Positions 10,791 to 25,325 of a DNA stretch of 64,000 nt are shown piece after piece. The number at the start of each line of letters is the position of its first letter. The stretch's first letter is position 1. This DNA comes from Begonia masoniana. Taxonomy: Eukaryota; Streptophyta; Magnoliopsida; Cucurbitales; Begoniaceae. The notes under the pieces were generated by a model. That model was not told the origin of the DNA. It saw only the letters and a list, made by a program, of their open reading frames with translations, and ran no database searches. Where the stretch lies: the NCBI GenBank assembly GCA_022432975.1, contig CM039512.1, positions 27,956,863 to 28,020,862 on the forward strand, written 5' to 3'. The translations under genes were made by a program, and so were the position numbers.

Positions 10791-12062
10791 ATTAAGGAGC
10801 ACTATGAAACTGACCCGGACTTTGGACTCATCTACATCAAATGTTTGGACAAGGCCGAAGGAGAATATCGTTTCATGGACGGCTATTTGGTTAAAGCGGG
10901 AAAGTTGTGCATTCCTCCAGGCAGTTTAAGACGAAGCCTTGTAAAGGAAGCTCATTGTGGAGGCCTAGCAGGTCACTTTGGGGAGAAAAAGACCCTAGAC
11001 ACACTTAAGGAACACTTCTATTGGCCCCACATGATGAAGGATGTACACCGCGCGTTGGAGACATGCATAATTTGCAAGAAAACTAAAAGTAAGGTTCTCC
11101 CTCAAGGCTTATACATGCCTTTACCCGTTCCTTCACACCCTTGGGTAGAGGTTAGTATGGACTTTGTTTTAGGACTACCACGAACTGCACGAAGTAAGGA
11201 CTCCATAATGGTAGTCGTCGATCGATTCTCCAAGATGGCACATTTTATTCCTTGTGCCAAGACCGACGATTCTGCTTTCATAGCTGACCTTTACTTTAAA
11301 GAAGTCGTTCGCCTGCATGGAATTCTGCAATCCGTAGTGTCGGATAGGGACACTAAATTTTTCAGCGCCTTTTGGAACACATTGTGGAAAAGGTTGGGGA
11401 CTAGATTGTGTTTCAGTACCTCGTTTCATCCCCAAATCGATGGTCAAACGGAAGTTGTCAACAGGACCCTGGGTACCCTCATACGCAGTGTTGTAGGTAA
11501 GAAACTATCTAACTGGGATCTAGTACTTCCAGGTTTGGAGTTTGCCTATAACCACACCCTTCATTCCACTACTCAGCAATCGCCTTTTGAGGTTGCCAAC
11601 GGGTTTAATCCATATACACCGCTAGACCTTGTTCCCTTACCCTTAAAAGACTTAGCTAATCCATCCGGAGTAGACAAGGTTGAACGAGTTAAAAAATTGC
11701 ACGAGACTGCATGTATAACCATCGAAAAGACTAATGCAAGATTTGCCAAACAAGCCAACAAAGGATGCCGCGAAGTTAACTTTAATGAATGAGACTTAGT
11801 TTGGTTACACTTGAGAAAAGAAAGGTTTCCCGCCAAGAGACGATCCAAATTATTGCCTTGAGCTAAAGGACCATTCAGGGTGTTGGAAAAAATCAACAAT
11901 AACGCTTATAAGATTGAACTACCTGGCGACTATGAAATTTCAACCACCTTTAATGTCAAAGATCTCTCTCCTTACAAAGGTAGTGATGATGACATCAAGG
12001 AGCTCCAATTAAAGGATTTGAGGTCAAATTCTCAATCACTTGGGGATGATGATGTGCCCTAG
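10791..12062 (+). pseudogene. pol: Element C integrase
   Basis: The HHCC zinc domain is present (EAHCGGLAGHF, CIICKKTKS). The catalytic core has D in MDFVLGLPR, D in VVSDRDTKF and E in QTEVVNRTLG. The C-terminal region includes LVWLHLRKERFPAKRRSKLL and YKIELPGDYEISTTFNVKDL. Stops at 11792 and near 11861 interrupt it. The frame ends at TAG 12060-12062, exactly where element B's LTR sequence begins, so the native C-terminus and 3' LTR are missing. Confidence 0.85.
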
Positions 12063-12349
12063 AGGGCCGTCACTCTATCGCAAACCAAGGCCCAGAGAGG
12101 GAATCGCCTGGAGAGTTCTGCTAAGCTTGAGCTGAATACAGAGAGAGAGAGTATGGAAAATAGTGGCGGCTACAGTGCATTAATCACAAAACCTCTTTCC
12201 TTAAATAGGTTATCACTATAATTCCCTATTTACCATTATGCCATTACTTAGTCATTTATTAACCTAATCACTAATTCTCTCAATTTTATCTATAAAGCGT
12301 ACACTACAAGTTGATTAAGTAAATTGGTTCAATGAAACCGGGTGTTACA
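12063..12349 (-). mobile_element. Element B 3' LTR, first 287 bp only
   Basis: The minus-strand start TGTAACACCCGGTTTC is at 12349, just after the PPT. A TATTTAAG box lies at about 12201-12208 and ACTGTAGCCGCCACT follows, as in related LTRs. The sequence stops abruptly at element C near 12062; the remaining LTR is lost. Confidence 0.8.
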
Positions 12350-12350
12350 A

Positions 12351-12362
12351 TCTACCCTCCTT
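12351..12362 (-). other. Polypurine tract of element B
   Basis: AAGGAGGGTAGA on the minus strand, one base before the LTR start. It corresponds to AGGAGGGGTGAA before the 3' LTR of element A. This is the plus-strand DNA priming site. Confidence 0.75.
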
Positions 12363-12387
12363 AAAAGAATTTTGTCCTCAAAATTTG

Positions 12388-13655
12388 TTACCTGAATAAT
12401 TCTGGATATTGGTCCATCATATCCTGCTGGCGCTCCCAGGTTGTCTCCTCTATATTCTGGTTTTTCCATAAGACTTTTACCAGGGAGACTTCTTTGTTGC
12501 GTAACATCTTCACTGCATAATCTAGGATCCTTACTGGCTTCTCCTTATAAGTAAGAGTGAGATGAACTTCAGTACTCTGCTGTTTCAAAATCTGAAATGG
12601 ATCCCTCAAGCACTTCTTTAGCATCGAAATATGGAACACATTGTGAATCCCTTCCATAGAGGCTGGCAATTGTAACTCATATGCTGTCTTTCCAATCCTC
12701 TTCATGATCGAGAAAGGTCCAATATACCTGGGTTCAACTTGCCTCTCTTTCCAAATCTCACAACTCCTTTGAGTGGTGATACCTTAAGAAAAATTTCATT
12801 ACCTACCTCAAACTCCAATACTTTACGTCTACGATCAGCATAACTCTTCTGTTGACTCTGAGCTGCCAAGATTCTCTATCGGATGAGGGCAATCTTCTCC
12901 ACAGTCTGTTGCAAAATGTCAAGACCAATCAAACGTGCTTCACCAACTTCATCCCAGTACAAGGGAGATCTACATTTTTGCCCATACAATGCTTCATACG
13001 GTGCCATACCGATAGTTGCCTGAAAACTGTTATTAGAAGAAAACTCCACCAATGATAAATATTTACTCCAAGATCCTTGAAAATCTAAAATGCATGCACG
13101 AAGCATATCTTCTAAGGTCTGAATAGTTCTCTCGGATTATCCATCTGTTTGAGGGTAAAAGGCTGTACTGAAATTAAGCTGCGTACCCATAGCCTTGTGT
13201 AAACTCTTCCAGAACTTAGATGTAAATCTAGAGTCTCGCTCTGAAACTATAGTGCTTGGAACTCCATGCAGTCTAACAACCTCATGCACATACAACTCAG
13301 CAAGTTGATCCATCGAGTATGTTATCTTTATAGGCAGAAAATGGGCAGATTTGGTTAGACGATCCACAATGACCCAAATTGCATCATGTCCACTCGTTGT
13401 CATAGGCAATCCTAAAACAAAATCCATCGTTATTTGCTCATATTTCCATTCGGGGATAGGCAAAGGTTGTAATGTTCCTGCAGGTCTCTGATGTTCAGCT
13501 TTAACCCATTCGCAAACAAGACACGATCCTACATACTCTGCCACACTTCTTTTCATACCTGGCCACCAATAATGTTGCTTAAGGTATCTGTACATTTTTG
13601 TACTTCCAGGATGAATGGAGAATCTAGAAGAATGAGCTTCTGAAAGGATCTTTTC
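12388..13655 (-). pseudogene. pol: Element B integrase and chromodomain-like tail
   Basis: Minus strand. The zinc domain has [16 protein letters not shown] and CLVCEWVKAEHQ. The core has MDFVLGLPM, then IVSERDSRF, where related copies have SDRD (one Asp is Glu here), then SERTIQTLEDML. A TAA follows YPQTDG near 13134 and more stops and a frameshift lie around 12720-12880. The C-terminal piece (12388-12705) has MKRIGKTAYELQLP, HNVFHISMLKKCL, then EKPVRILDYAVK and VKVLWKNQNIEETTWERQ, a chromodomain-like end typical of Tekay/Del chromoviruses. Confidence 0.85.
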
Positions 13656-15668
13656 TCAAAGTTCTTTATTGGCCGGAACAAACCATCTATTTCGAAACTT
13701 GAGAATCCCATCAACAGAATGGTTAAAATCTGACTTATCAGTAGAGTTCACAAATGACTTATACTTATCACATTCTATATCATCCACCTGAACTTCCTTT
13801 ATTTTCTCCGAAATAGTAGGCCTCAAGGAAATGGCAGAAAGCATAACTGACACACTGGACACTACCTCAAGGTTAAATCCTTGTAGTTCAGTCTCTAAGG
13901 TTAACGGTATGTCAAGAATCAATGCAGAGGCTGAAGTCGTCACTCTACTCAATGCATCAGCCACTACATTCGCCTTGCCGGGGTAGTATTTGATCTCAAA
14001 ATCATAATCCTTGACAAACTCTAACCATCTACGTTGCCTCATATTTAATTCTTTTTGTGTGAAAATATACTTCAGACTTTTATGGTCCGAAAATATCTCA
14101 CAAGACCGTCCATACAGGTAATGTCTCCAAATCTTTAGTGCAAAAACCACTGCAGCTAATTCTAAGTCGTGTGTAGGGTAATTCTTCTCGTGTGTTTTCA
14201 ACTGTCTAGAAGCATAGGCTATTACTTTTCCATCTTGCATCAACACACAACCGAGTCCAACCTTGGAAGCGTCACAATAAATGCTGAAATTTCCATTTTC
14301 AACAGGGAGTGTTAATACTGGAGCATTGGTCAACTTTTGTTTCAAAGTCTAAAAACTATTCTCACATTCCTCTGTCCAAGCATACTTAATGTTTTTCCTA
14401 GTTAACCGAGTGAGGGGTGTTGCAATCTTCGAGAACACTTCAATAAATTTCCTGTAATATCCTGCTAATCCAAGGAAACTCTGAATATCAGTGGCATTCT
14501 TCGGTTGGGGCCATTCCTTAACTGCTTGAACCTTAGCTGGATCGACAGATATCCCATCACCCGAGATCACATGACCAAGAAAGTGAACTCTGTCCAACCA
14601 AAACTCACACTTGGAAAACTTAGTATAAAGTTGATGTTGCCTTAGTACTCCCAATACCAAGTTCAAATGTCTTGTATGTTCCTCCTTAGTACGTGAATAG
14701 ATTAGTATATCATCAATAAATACTATGACATACTTGTCCAAATACTCATGAAACACTTTATTCATAAGATCCATGAATGATGCTGGTGCATTTGTCAATC
14801 CAAAAGACATAACCAAAAACTCATAATGTCCATACCTTGTGCGAAAGGCAGTCTTAGAAATATCTTCTGATTTGACTTTCAATTGATAATAACCGGACCT
14901 AAGATCAATCTTAGAGAAAACTCGCGCACCATTAAGCTGGTCGAATAAATCATCAATCATTGGCAATGGATACTTGTTCTTGATGGTTAGCTTATTCAAT
15001 TCCCGATAATCAACGCACATACGCATTGATCCATCCTTCTTTTTGACAAAAAAAACTGGTGCACCCCACGGTGAAAAGCTTGGGCGTATGAACCCCTTAT
15101 CCAATAGTTCCTCCAACTGTTTCTTTAATTCCTTAAGCTCCGTAGGTGCTAATCTATAAGGGTTCTTGGATACAGGCTCAGCGCCCAGGTAAACATCTAC
15201 AACAAATTCAATGTCCCTATCTGGCGGCAAGCTAGGGAGGTCATCTAAAAATACTTCTGGAAAGTTCTGGACAACTAAGACATTTTGAGGAATTGCTTTT
15301 CCTACAAACTGTGTGTCTATAATACTGGCCAGAAAGCATAAATACTCTCTGCATAAAGAGGGTCTAACGCTGATAGAAGTCATAACAGACATTCCCTTAC
15401 TCTTCTTTGAGGCTTGAAAGGTATACTTCAAACCACCAGGGGGTTGAAAACTAACAATTTTAGTCCTACAATCGATTGTGGCATAATATTTGAACAACCA
15501 ATCCATTCCTAAGATTACATCAAATCCCATTATATCCATAATAATGAGATCAGCAGGTAAATTCTTGTTTCCTACCAACACGACACTATCAAACATCACT
15601 TGGATAGAGTGCTTGCGCTCACCAGAGGGTAACGGGACGTTAAATACGTGCTCAGTAGGGGTGTACAT
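13656..15668 (-). pseudogene. pol: Element B reverse transcriptase and RNase H
   Basis: Minus strand. The RT blocks are [70 protein letters not shown] and the catalytic [12 protein letters not shown] region (about 14694-14722). A 439-codon open frame is uninterrupted here, so the RT is the best preserved in the window. A single TAG near 14346 separates RNase H, which has [44 protein letters not shown] and [10 protein letters not shown]. Confidence 0.9.
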
Positions 15669-16326
15669 CTAACTTGACAGCAAACGCATATGCTATAAAC
15701 GAGTGTGTTGCACCAGAATCTATTAAAGTAAAAGCAGGTATAGAGTTGATCAAAATGGTACCTGACACTACGGCGGGTTGTTCTTCATCGGCCGACTCCA
15801 ACATGAAGAATATCCTCGACTTTATCTTAGTAGGGCCACTCTTCAGAGCTAAACAGTCTCTGTTAATATGGCCGACTTTGTTACAGTTGAAGCATCGGCT
15901 AATTCTGGGATTCGGGCAATCCTTGTATGTGTGTCCAACTTCCTCACAGTTGAAACACTTTCCCGTCCCAAACCTGCACTCACCCAGATGACCTTTCTAA
16001 CACTTCGGGCACTAGGAAAACTTCCCGGCGTCTTGCACCTTCTTTCCTGTTCCCTGGTTATTCTGGCCTTCACTTGGCCTCTTCATTTCTCTCTGCGGGT
16101 GTGGCTAGATAAACTTTCGTGGGGCTTTCTTTGGCCCAGCACACTTCATCTCCGCTTCTTCCACCTCCAACGCTGTGGACACAACTTCACTGAAGGACAA
16201 ATCCTTAATACCACAAAATTTTACTCCTCTGTAAATTTTCGGCTTCAGTCCATGCACAAACTGAAACACCTTATCCTCATTCTTGTGAACAAAATGTCTA
16301 GCAAACCTGGACAAAGACTCGAATTG
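15669..16326 (-). pseudogene. gag: Element B gag C-terminus and protease
   Basis: Minus strand, directly after the insertion point of element A: SRQFESLSRFARHF, KPKIYRGVKFCGIKDLSFSE and a CCHC-bearing region (CFNCEEVGHTYKDC-type, complement of about 15920-15970). Protease follows with PAFTLIDSGATHSFIAYA near 15690-15755. A frameshift lies at about 15660, between the protease and the RT frame. Another break is needed within the knuckle region. Confidence 0.75.
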
Positions 16327-16489
16327 CCTACTGTAACACCCGACATTTTCAGTCAGGTGATCTTCTTAACGGAATTAACTGTCACCCTTATTTTTGGACC
16401 TTTTGATTTAAATTTAATACCAAGATTTGTTCCAAATTGTGTGAACTAGGTTGAGTGGCAAAATTGAAATTAAGGTGGGCTGTGATCGA

Positions 16490-16498
16490 TATATAAAG
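16490..16498 (+). promoter_or_regulatory. TATA box, element A 5' LTR
   Basis: TATATAAAG, 158 bp into the LTR. Identical in the 3' LTR at 30491-30499 and in the solo LTR at 53881-53889. Transcription would start about 30 bp downstream, placing most of the LTR in R/U5. Confidence 0.7.
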
Positions 16499-18015
16499 GA
16501 GATGGAAAGTTTTTAAATCTCACCAATACCGCTGTAGCTGACACTTTCTCCTTTCAGCGATTTCCCTCTCCCGAGCTCTCACTCTCTGCCTGCTAGTAAT
16601 CCTTCCTTCGACGATCGGTTCCCTTGCCATTTCTGAGATACTCTACGCTCGAGGTATGGATTAGACAATGTAGTTGTCAGTTAGTTGTTAAACTCTGTTT
16701 TTCAGCTTGGTGTTGGAGTTTGGTTTCTCCAATGATCTAGTAGCAATAGCAACATTTATAACCTGGATTTTTGTAATGTCATTTCCGAATCGATTCTGGA
16801 CATTTAATATAACCGACCCTGATTAATCGTTAGTTGGACCTAGCTGTTTTGGTTTTGGATTTCTGACTGCACACAGAGAACTAGACTAGGGGATTCGGGA
16901 ATGACTTTAGTTATTAGATTCTAGGATGACTTCTGATTGGAACTTTTAGGGTTTTGTTTTAACTACTGTGATGTGAAATGTTTTAGGTGAAGAAGTTCGA
17001 AGAAAATGAGTTCAAGTTGCTAAGGAAACCAGGTAAGTGAATGTGTAAGATTTTCGGCCATTAGGGCCCTACATCACAAGGATGCTAGGTAGAAACCGAT
17101 ACGATGATTAGAAGTTATTTAAGCTACTGTCTGTTACTTATTTTGATGTTTGACTTAATGGTATGATTTCCCGTCGGATGAATGCACTATTCTGTGGCTT
17201 GATGAGTTAGGAGTTCTCATGTTCATGCATCACGAACGTTTTATGCATATGATAATGTTTTAAGAGCATGTTTTCCTCATGAACAAGATAAGAACATAAA
17301 ACTTATGCAACGTGAATTAAGCAAGGGTTGGGGGTGGTTCTGCGTATGTCATTGTCCAAAAGGAAGGACCATGATTATGACCCGCAAGGGACTATGTACA
17401 CTCTCACTGTCAACCCCCCTTACCGGCACAAATCCTCTCTTAATTCACACAACCTGAATGATGAATATGAATGATATGAATGATGAATATGAATGATGAG
17501 CATGAATGATGATTATGAAAGATGAATACGAACGATGAACAAGAATGAAGACCTTGAGTATGAATATGAATAAGAAAAGATTCATGAGCATTTGTTTTCT
17601 TAAAATGAGCATTCATGCATACTTGTTAGCATTGCATTCCTTACTAAGCATTAGGCTTATAGTTTAAACCTTATGATGTATGTGAAGATTTAGCAGGTGA
17701 GGATTCCAAATTCAGTGATGATGTCTAAAGGCTGGTTGCAGGATGGTACTCAGGGTGGAAGACTGTGGCTGACAGGCGAATATAACCCATAATTAAGCTC
17801 ATAATGTGTCAGTAAGATTTATGATGAACTGATGTTTAAGTAGAATGAGATTATATTTTAACATTGAGCTTCGTAATTGTCTGGTTTAACTACTGAGTCT
17901 GGGGATGATTTTAAGATATGGAAAGAGTTACTTTAACTAAGTCTTCCGTATAAGAATGTTTGGATGAGTCTCTGATTTTCATACATATGAGTGTTGAGTT
18001 AAAGTGGATTTAAGT

Positions 18016-18150
18016 CTGTTAAGAGTTTGCATCTACCGACGGATGATTTCTATCAGAAGATGTTAAGAGTTTGCATCTACCGACGGATAATTTCTATCGG
18101 AAGATGTTAAGAGTTTGCATTTACCAACGGATGATTTCTATCGGAAGGTG
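18016..18150. repeat. Three 44-bp units in the 5' LTR of element A
   Basis: Three copies of TTAAGAGTTTGCATCTACCG plus 24 bp, with several differences among them. Each has imperfect inverted arms CATCTACCGA / TCGGAAGATG. The same unit is expanded to about 57 copies in the 3' LTR. Confidence 0.92.
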
Positions 18151-18426
18151 TATTAAGTTAACACGTGAATTGCACATGTCTATCGGTAGATGTAAGGTAT
18201 TTCAAATACCGGATGATATAAGAGATAGTTTGTCGTCTAGTGACTGGTAGATGTTTTACCATCTGTCGATGCGAGTCTATGACTCTATCGGCAGATGCAG
18301 TTTAGGAGATGTTTGCAAAAAAATATATAATACTAATAATGAACAAGGTGCATGAAGTAAGAACCGATTGATTAAGAGGTTAAGTTATGAATTACGTGGT
18401 GACTCCAACGGGGGTTGTTACAATTA

Positions 18427-18438
18427 TGGTATCAAAGC
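18427..18438 (+). other. Primer-binding site, initiator tRNA-Met
   Basis: TGGTATCAAAGC, four bases after the LTR end. It matches the usual TGGTATCAGAGC site complementary to the tRNA-iMet 3' end, with one G-to-A change. Confidence 0.9.
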
Positions 18439-18468
18439 AAAACCGTGTTCTAAAATTGATTCTGCATA

Positions 18469-18971
<503 letters not shown>

Positions 18972-19039
18972 CCAGCACAGATTGCCACCTGAGTACACTA
19001 CAGCAACTGTAAGTATTTACGTTTTTAAGTAATATCATT

Positions 19040-20090
19040 ATGTTAAGATGTATTTATGAATATTTGTTTAGGAATCTCAAAATAGTAAGAGGTAAGCAAA
19101 GAGAGGCTAATGAGGATAGCAAAGCCATTGCTCAGTTGACAGAGTTGGTCATGCGTCAATCTCGCCAGATCGAACAGCTGATGGCTGCTAGAGAAGAACA
19201 AGCGAATTCTAGTACTAATGCAACTCATGATCATGGTGGTGAGCGTTTTCACTGGCTTCGACCCCCGGTGTTTAATGGACATGTTTCGGATCCTGTTTAT
19301 GCTGAGGAATGAATTCGAAAGATGGAGGATATGTTTAAGTATGCAAAGGTTGACGAAGGAGATAAGGTCACATATGCTGTCTTTCATTTGGAATTGAGTG
19401 CAAGACATTGGTGGGATTCAATCCAGAGCACTGCTAATGCAGGAGCTATGACCTGGGAAATGTTTAAGACTGCCTTCTTTGACAAGTACTTCAATAGGAC
19501 TGTTCGGGCCAACAAGAAGAATGAGTTCATGAGTTTACGTCAGTTTGGCTCTGTGACGGACTACATATGTAAGTTTGAGGCTTTATCCCGGTTTGCACCC
19601 AGACTGATAGAAGATGATGAGGATAAGATCCACCAATTTGTTCAAGGACCGAAACCAAGTCTGTATATGAGAGTAAAGACTGCTGGAATACGTAATGTAC
19701 CTTATGCTGAAGTGACAGCTAAGGCTCTAGAACTGGAAGAGGCTGAGATATCGACATATGCGCAGCGCGAATCATCAAGGAAGTTTACTAAAGAGGCTCA
19801 GCCGCCGCCACGCCAAAACAAAGGATGGCAACCGCAACAGAACAGGGGACCACAACAACAATAGCAAGGCATAAAGAGACCCTTCAATCCAAATGATGAT
19901 CAAGGAAAAGGAAAGCGACCAATGGCCCCTTTATGCCCCACCTGTCAGAATAACTACCCCGGCGAATGCAAGTTACTTTCTGGCCGTTGTTTTAGATGTG
20001 ACAAGGTCGGACATGTAGTCAGAGACTGTCCCATGCCACCAGACCCCAATCGAGCAAGAATAGCACCCAGAGTCTTTGCTATGATGGAGG
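19040..20090 (+). pseudogene. gag: Element A gag
   Basis: From an ATG at 19040: AIAQLTELVMRQSRQIEQL (coiled-coil-like), then the gag core with FHWLRPPVFNG, HWWDSIQSTANAGAMTW and FKTAFFDKYFNRTVRANKK. The CCHC zinc knuckle CFRCDKVGHVVRDC lies at 19988-20029. A TGA at 19310 replaces a Trp (EE-W-IRKM in relatives) and a TAG at 19862 replaces a Gln in a poly-Gln stretch. Both fit C-to-T decay. Element B's gag has the equivalent AEEWLRKIESMF. The exact native start is uncertain because of the 500-T tract upstream. Confidence 0.85.
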
Positions 20091-21181
20091 ATGAAGAGGC
20101 TGTGCAGCATACGGTCATATCAAGTACAATTATGATCTGTGGTGTTTCTGCTTATACACTTATAGACACAGGAGCCCCACACTCATTTATAACAACCCTT
20201 TTTGTCTGTAAATAAGTTAGGATACTTATTGGCTGATAGGCTATATAGTATCATGTTACCGTCAGGAAAATCCTTACATTCTGAACAGATAGTGAAGAGT
20301 GACATTGTGTCCTTAGGAGATAAGAAGTTATATGTAGAGCTGATTGTAATTGACATGAAGGGATATGAAGTTATATTAGAAATGGATTGGTTATCCAGAC
20401 ATTATGCCACGAAAAGTTGTAGGTCTGGATTAGTTGAGTTTCGACCCCCAAATGGAGATCAGTATACTTTCCAAGCTATACCAAAAATAAGTAAAATACC
20501 AATTATATCCTCACTAGAGACTCAACGGTTATTGAAAGATGGTTGTGAGAGTTATCTAGCTAGTGTAATCAATATTCGGGTGAAGAACAAAGTTGAACTT
20601 CAAGATATCCCCATAGTTAAGGAGTTTCCTAAAGTATTTATGGATGACTTGCCTAGATTACCACCAGATAGAGAAGTTGAATTTGTAATCGATACATACC
20701 CCGAGGCATTACCTATATCCAAGAAACTTTACCGCATGGCACCAGTTGAGCTGAAGGAATTAAAGGTCCAACTGCAGGAATTAGTAGACAAAGGATTTAA
20801 ACGCTCCAGTAGTTCTCCCTGGGGTGCACCTGTTTTATTTGTTAAGAAGAAAGATGGTTCCCTAAGGATGTGCATAGATTACCGAGAACTGAACAAGTTG
20901 ACAATTAAGAATAAGTACCCCTTGCCCTAAATTGACGACTTATTTGACCAATTACAAGGAGCTAAAGTGTTTTCAAAGATTGACTTGCATTCGGGGTACT
21001 ACCAATTGAAGGTTAAGTAGGGTGATATACCTAAGACAGCCTTCAGGACCCGCTATGGACATTATGAATTCCTTGTAATGTCGTTTGGATTAACCAATGC
21101 ACCTGCAGCTTTTATGGATTTGATGAACCGAGTGTTTCGTGAATATTTGGACAAGTTTGTGATTGTATTCATAGATGATAT
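20091..21181 (+). pseudogene. pol: Element A protease and RT, N-terminal part
   Basis: Protease: [14 protein letters not shown] at about 20155-20196, interrupted by a TAA at 20213. RT follows with [69 protein letters not shown] (then a stop at 20928), [16 protein letters not shown] (stop at 21018) and [19 protein letters not shown]. The frame reaches VIVFIDDI, where the family-3 LTR begins, and continues at 25326 with [10 protein letters not shown]. The insertion thus splits the catalytic FIDD block. Confidence 0.88.
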
Positions 21182-21426
21182 TGTAACGCCCGGGATTTTT
21201 GAGGGAAAAATAAAATGATAAGGAAATTATTTATTAGATAGTTGTTTTAATTAATTTAAAAAAAATGTGAATAAAATTGGTTAAAATAATTGATCAATTA
21301 AATTGTGTTCGGGTATTCTAAATGGAGAAATTAAGCCGTGGGTAATAATTAAGAACGAGATTTAACGGAATTTACGGAAGAGCAAAACGGTATATTAATG
21401 TTTAATAGGAATTAGGATTATTAATG

Positions 21427-21428
<2 letters not shown>

Positions 21429-21469
<41 letters not shown>

Positions 21470-21475
21470 AATAAC
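21429..21475. repeat. (ATT)n microsatellite
   Basis: About 14 ATT units, flanked by A/T-rich sequence in the U3 part of the family-3 solo LTR. Confidence 0.9.
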
Positions 21476-21885
21476 ATAAAAACAATAGAATGGCCCGAAG
21501 GCCATTCTATTGTTCGAGCTCGCCCGACGCCGAGAGAGAGACCGAGGAGAAGAGGGAGGCGCGAGCGACGATTTCCGATGAAAACGCCGGCGATCTCTCG
21601 CCGTTCTCCGGCCAGACAACGGCGACGTGCGATCTCCTACCATCCTCGCGCACGAACCGACGGTAAGGCCCTTGTTTCTCCCTGTTTTCGGTTCGATTTG
21701 TGGCTGTGGGTGGTGAGCTCGATTGAGCTCCGATCGCCGGCCAAAATAGGCTGCTTCCGGCGTGGGTTTGCCAACCCTAGGGCCGGCTATTGTTGATTGG
21801 CTGTGGAACGCTCAATTCGAGCGAAAATCAGTGAGGCCCGATTTAGGGCACTCGGGTTTTGCTTAATGTAGCTTCGATTTTAGGT

Positions 21886-23385
<1,500 letters not shown>

Positions 23386-24091
23386 CTCCGGTCATTTGTT
23401 TTAAAATTCCTTTTGGCAGATTAAAATAAGTTATTAGAGGAGACTTGCCGCTGGAATCGTCGGATTCCGAAACCGACGCGAAAGTTACGCGCGTTCGAAG
23501 TTTTAGGTCAGTTTTTACCGAACCCAAATTAGTGGCCATTTAACTAGGTTTTAATTGGATTAGGCTAGAAATAGTAGTTTAAGATGTTTCACAAAAATGA
23601 GAGTTTAGTTATGCCCAAATGAGGAAAATGGAAATTTAGGAAAGGAATTTCTAAATTAGGGCTTCGTTTAAGTTTGAAATAGTTTAATTAGAACTTGATT
23701 TAATGTGCCTTAATGTGAAATGCCTTAGGTGGACCACGGTTTTTGGACGGTGCTCGGCTTGCTACGGACGCTCAGGTAGTTAGGTTTACGGCCTTAAGGC
23801 CCTACATCGTATCAACGTTAGGTTTTTATATTTTGATGATGATTTTCTGACTGTGGGTTTAATGAGTCGGGTAGCTTAGAATGTTAGTTATTAGTGGTTT
23901 GTTAAGTTTGCTATGAGTATAGTAAGTCCATGTGCGTTGTGAATGGTTGATGATATGTCCATGTATGTCTATGAATTGCTCATGCATCATGTTTTATAAA
24001 AGGTGCATACGAACTATTTACGAGCATGTTTTTAAGATGAATTGAACGGTAATGATTTAAAGATGTTTTATGAAAATGTTGAATTAAAGAA

Positions 24092-24095
24092 TATG

Positions 24096-24126
<31 letters not shown>

Positions 24127-24175
24127 GATGAACGATGAGCGATGAACGATGAACGATGAATGATGAATGATGAAA
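24092..24175. repeat. Diverged heptamer stretch (GATGAAT/GATGAAC)
   Basis: About 12 copies with GAACGATGAGC-type variants. It lies upstream of the CCTTACTAAGCATTAGGCTTA block, as does the ATGAATG-rich stretch at 17455-17580 of element A's LTR and the 26-bp array at 54141. Confidence 0.9.
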
Positions 24176-24225
24176 AGATGATATGTGAAACGTTGAATTA
24201 AAGAACGATTGTGAATTATGAACGA

Positions 24226-24318
24226 TAAATGTTACTACGGGGCAAGTTATGAATGTTACTACGGGGCAAGTCATGAATGTTACTACGGGGCAAGTAATGA
24301 TTATCACGGGGCAAGAAA
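24226..24318. repeat. Short repeat TTACTACGGGGCAAG, four copies
   Basis: Copies of ATGTTACTACGGGGCAAG and a diverged last copy, at about 26-bp spacing. The LTR at 45436 has a related series (CTCACGGGGCAAG) at 46590-46725. Confidence 0.88.
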
Positions 24319-25325
24319 ATGGTTTAACAAAACGAAACGAAATAAACATGTTTTATGAAAAGTCACGCATTCATGCATATGTCATCCATAGAGCATCCCC
24401 TTACTAAGCATTAGGCTTACTGTTTATGTTGTATGATGTAGGTGACATGTGTGAAGGTGAGAGTTCCTCATGAGGACAAGGAAAAGGTGGTCGATGGGTG
24501 GTGCTTGTGGCGACGGGGTGTGTTTTGGCTCGATGATCCGATGGCTTGAATGATGTATGTTAAATGGACGTGAGTTAGTTTTGTTGGTTAGAAAGGTGAT
24601 GGATTTTAGGGTGTATATTTAAGTTTAATATTCAGGAAATTTTATAGTGGATATAGGTTTGAAGTAGTACTATTTTGAATGATTTGTTAATGTATGTCCT
24701 TGGTGATGTTTTAGGAAATTTAGTGCTTATGCTCGATGTTTGTTTTAGGACTTGATTTGTTTTGATTTAGAAAGAGAATGAAAGTGTTTAAGTATGTGGA
24801 TCGGATGATTTGATAGAAAAACGTATGAAAGTAGAGTCTTTGATGTGTATGATGTGGTAGTGGAATGTCTAAGATGTGAAATCTTTATTTTTGGAGAATA
24901 TACTGGAACTGTTTGGGTATTTTTAACTGTTTGGTCGTTTTTAAAACAGGTAAGGATACGCTCGATTTTTAGAGCGATCCACGCAGTTTGTTTTCTTGAG
25001 TATAGGTTTTATTAGTGTCGTGTTTTAATTGATCTTACTTTAATTGTTTTAAATGTTTTATTTGTTTTAAGTTATTAATGGTTTTAGTCTAGTTCTAAAT
25101 GTTTTAAAAGTCAAAAGGTTTTACGCTCAAAATGTTTAAGTCAAATGTTTAAGTCAAAGTTAGACCCTAAAGGTCGTTAGAGGTGAGTCAATTGTCTAAG
25201 TTAGTTTTCTTTTAAAGTATTAAGTAAAAATGAAAAAGTTTATGAGAAAATACGATGGTTTAGGTAAAGGTTATGTCAGGGGCAAGTCCGTGGCGGCCCT
25301 ATGGGGTTGGGGTCGTCACAGATAT

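Larger units (their letters stand above)
3481..12062 (+). mobile_element. Element C: CRM-like chromovirus, truncated both ends
   Basis: The order is gag, CCHC knuckle, protease, reverse transcriptase, RNase H, integrase: the Ty3/gypsy (Metaviridae) order. The RT, RNase H and integrase, with the downstream YKIELPGDYEISTTFNVKDL block, look most like the CRM centromeric retrotransposon clade; this call is from family memory, not a search. No LTR of its own is visible. On the left it abuts the Cassandra-like LTR and on the right the remnant of element B's 3' LTR. Gag is split by the solo LTR at 4168-8276. Several in-frame stops make it a dead copy. Confidence 0.7.
16332..18422 (+). mobile_element. 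Element A 5' LTR
   Basis: It starts TGTAACACCCGACATT and ends GGGGGTTGTTACA. It contains a TATA box, a splice-donor-like ACCAGGTAAGTGAATG at about 17028, GGCCATTAGGGCCCTACATC, a short ATGAATG-rich stretch (17455-17580), the CCTTACTAAGCATTAGGCTTA block at about 17639 and three 44-bp units (18016-18150). It serves as the unexpanded reference for the other family-1 LTRs. Confidence 0.92.
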
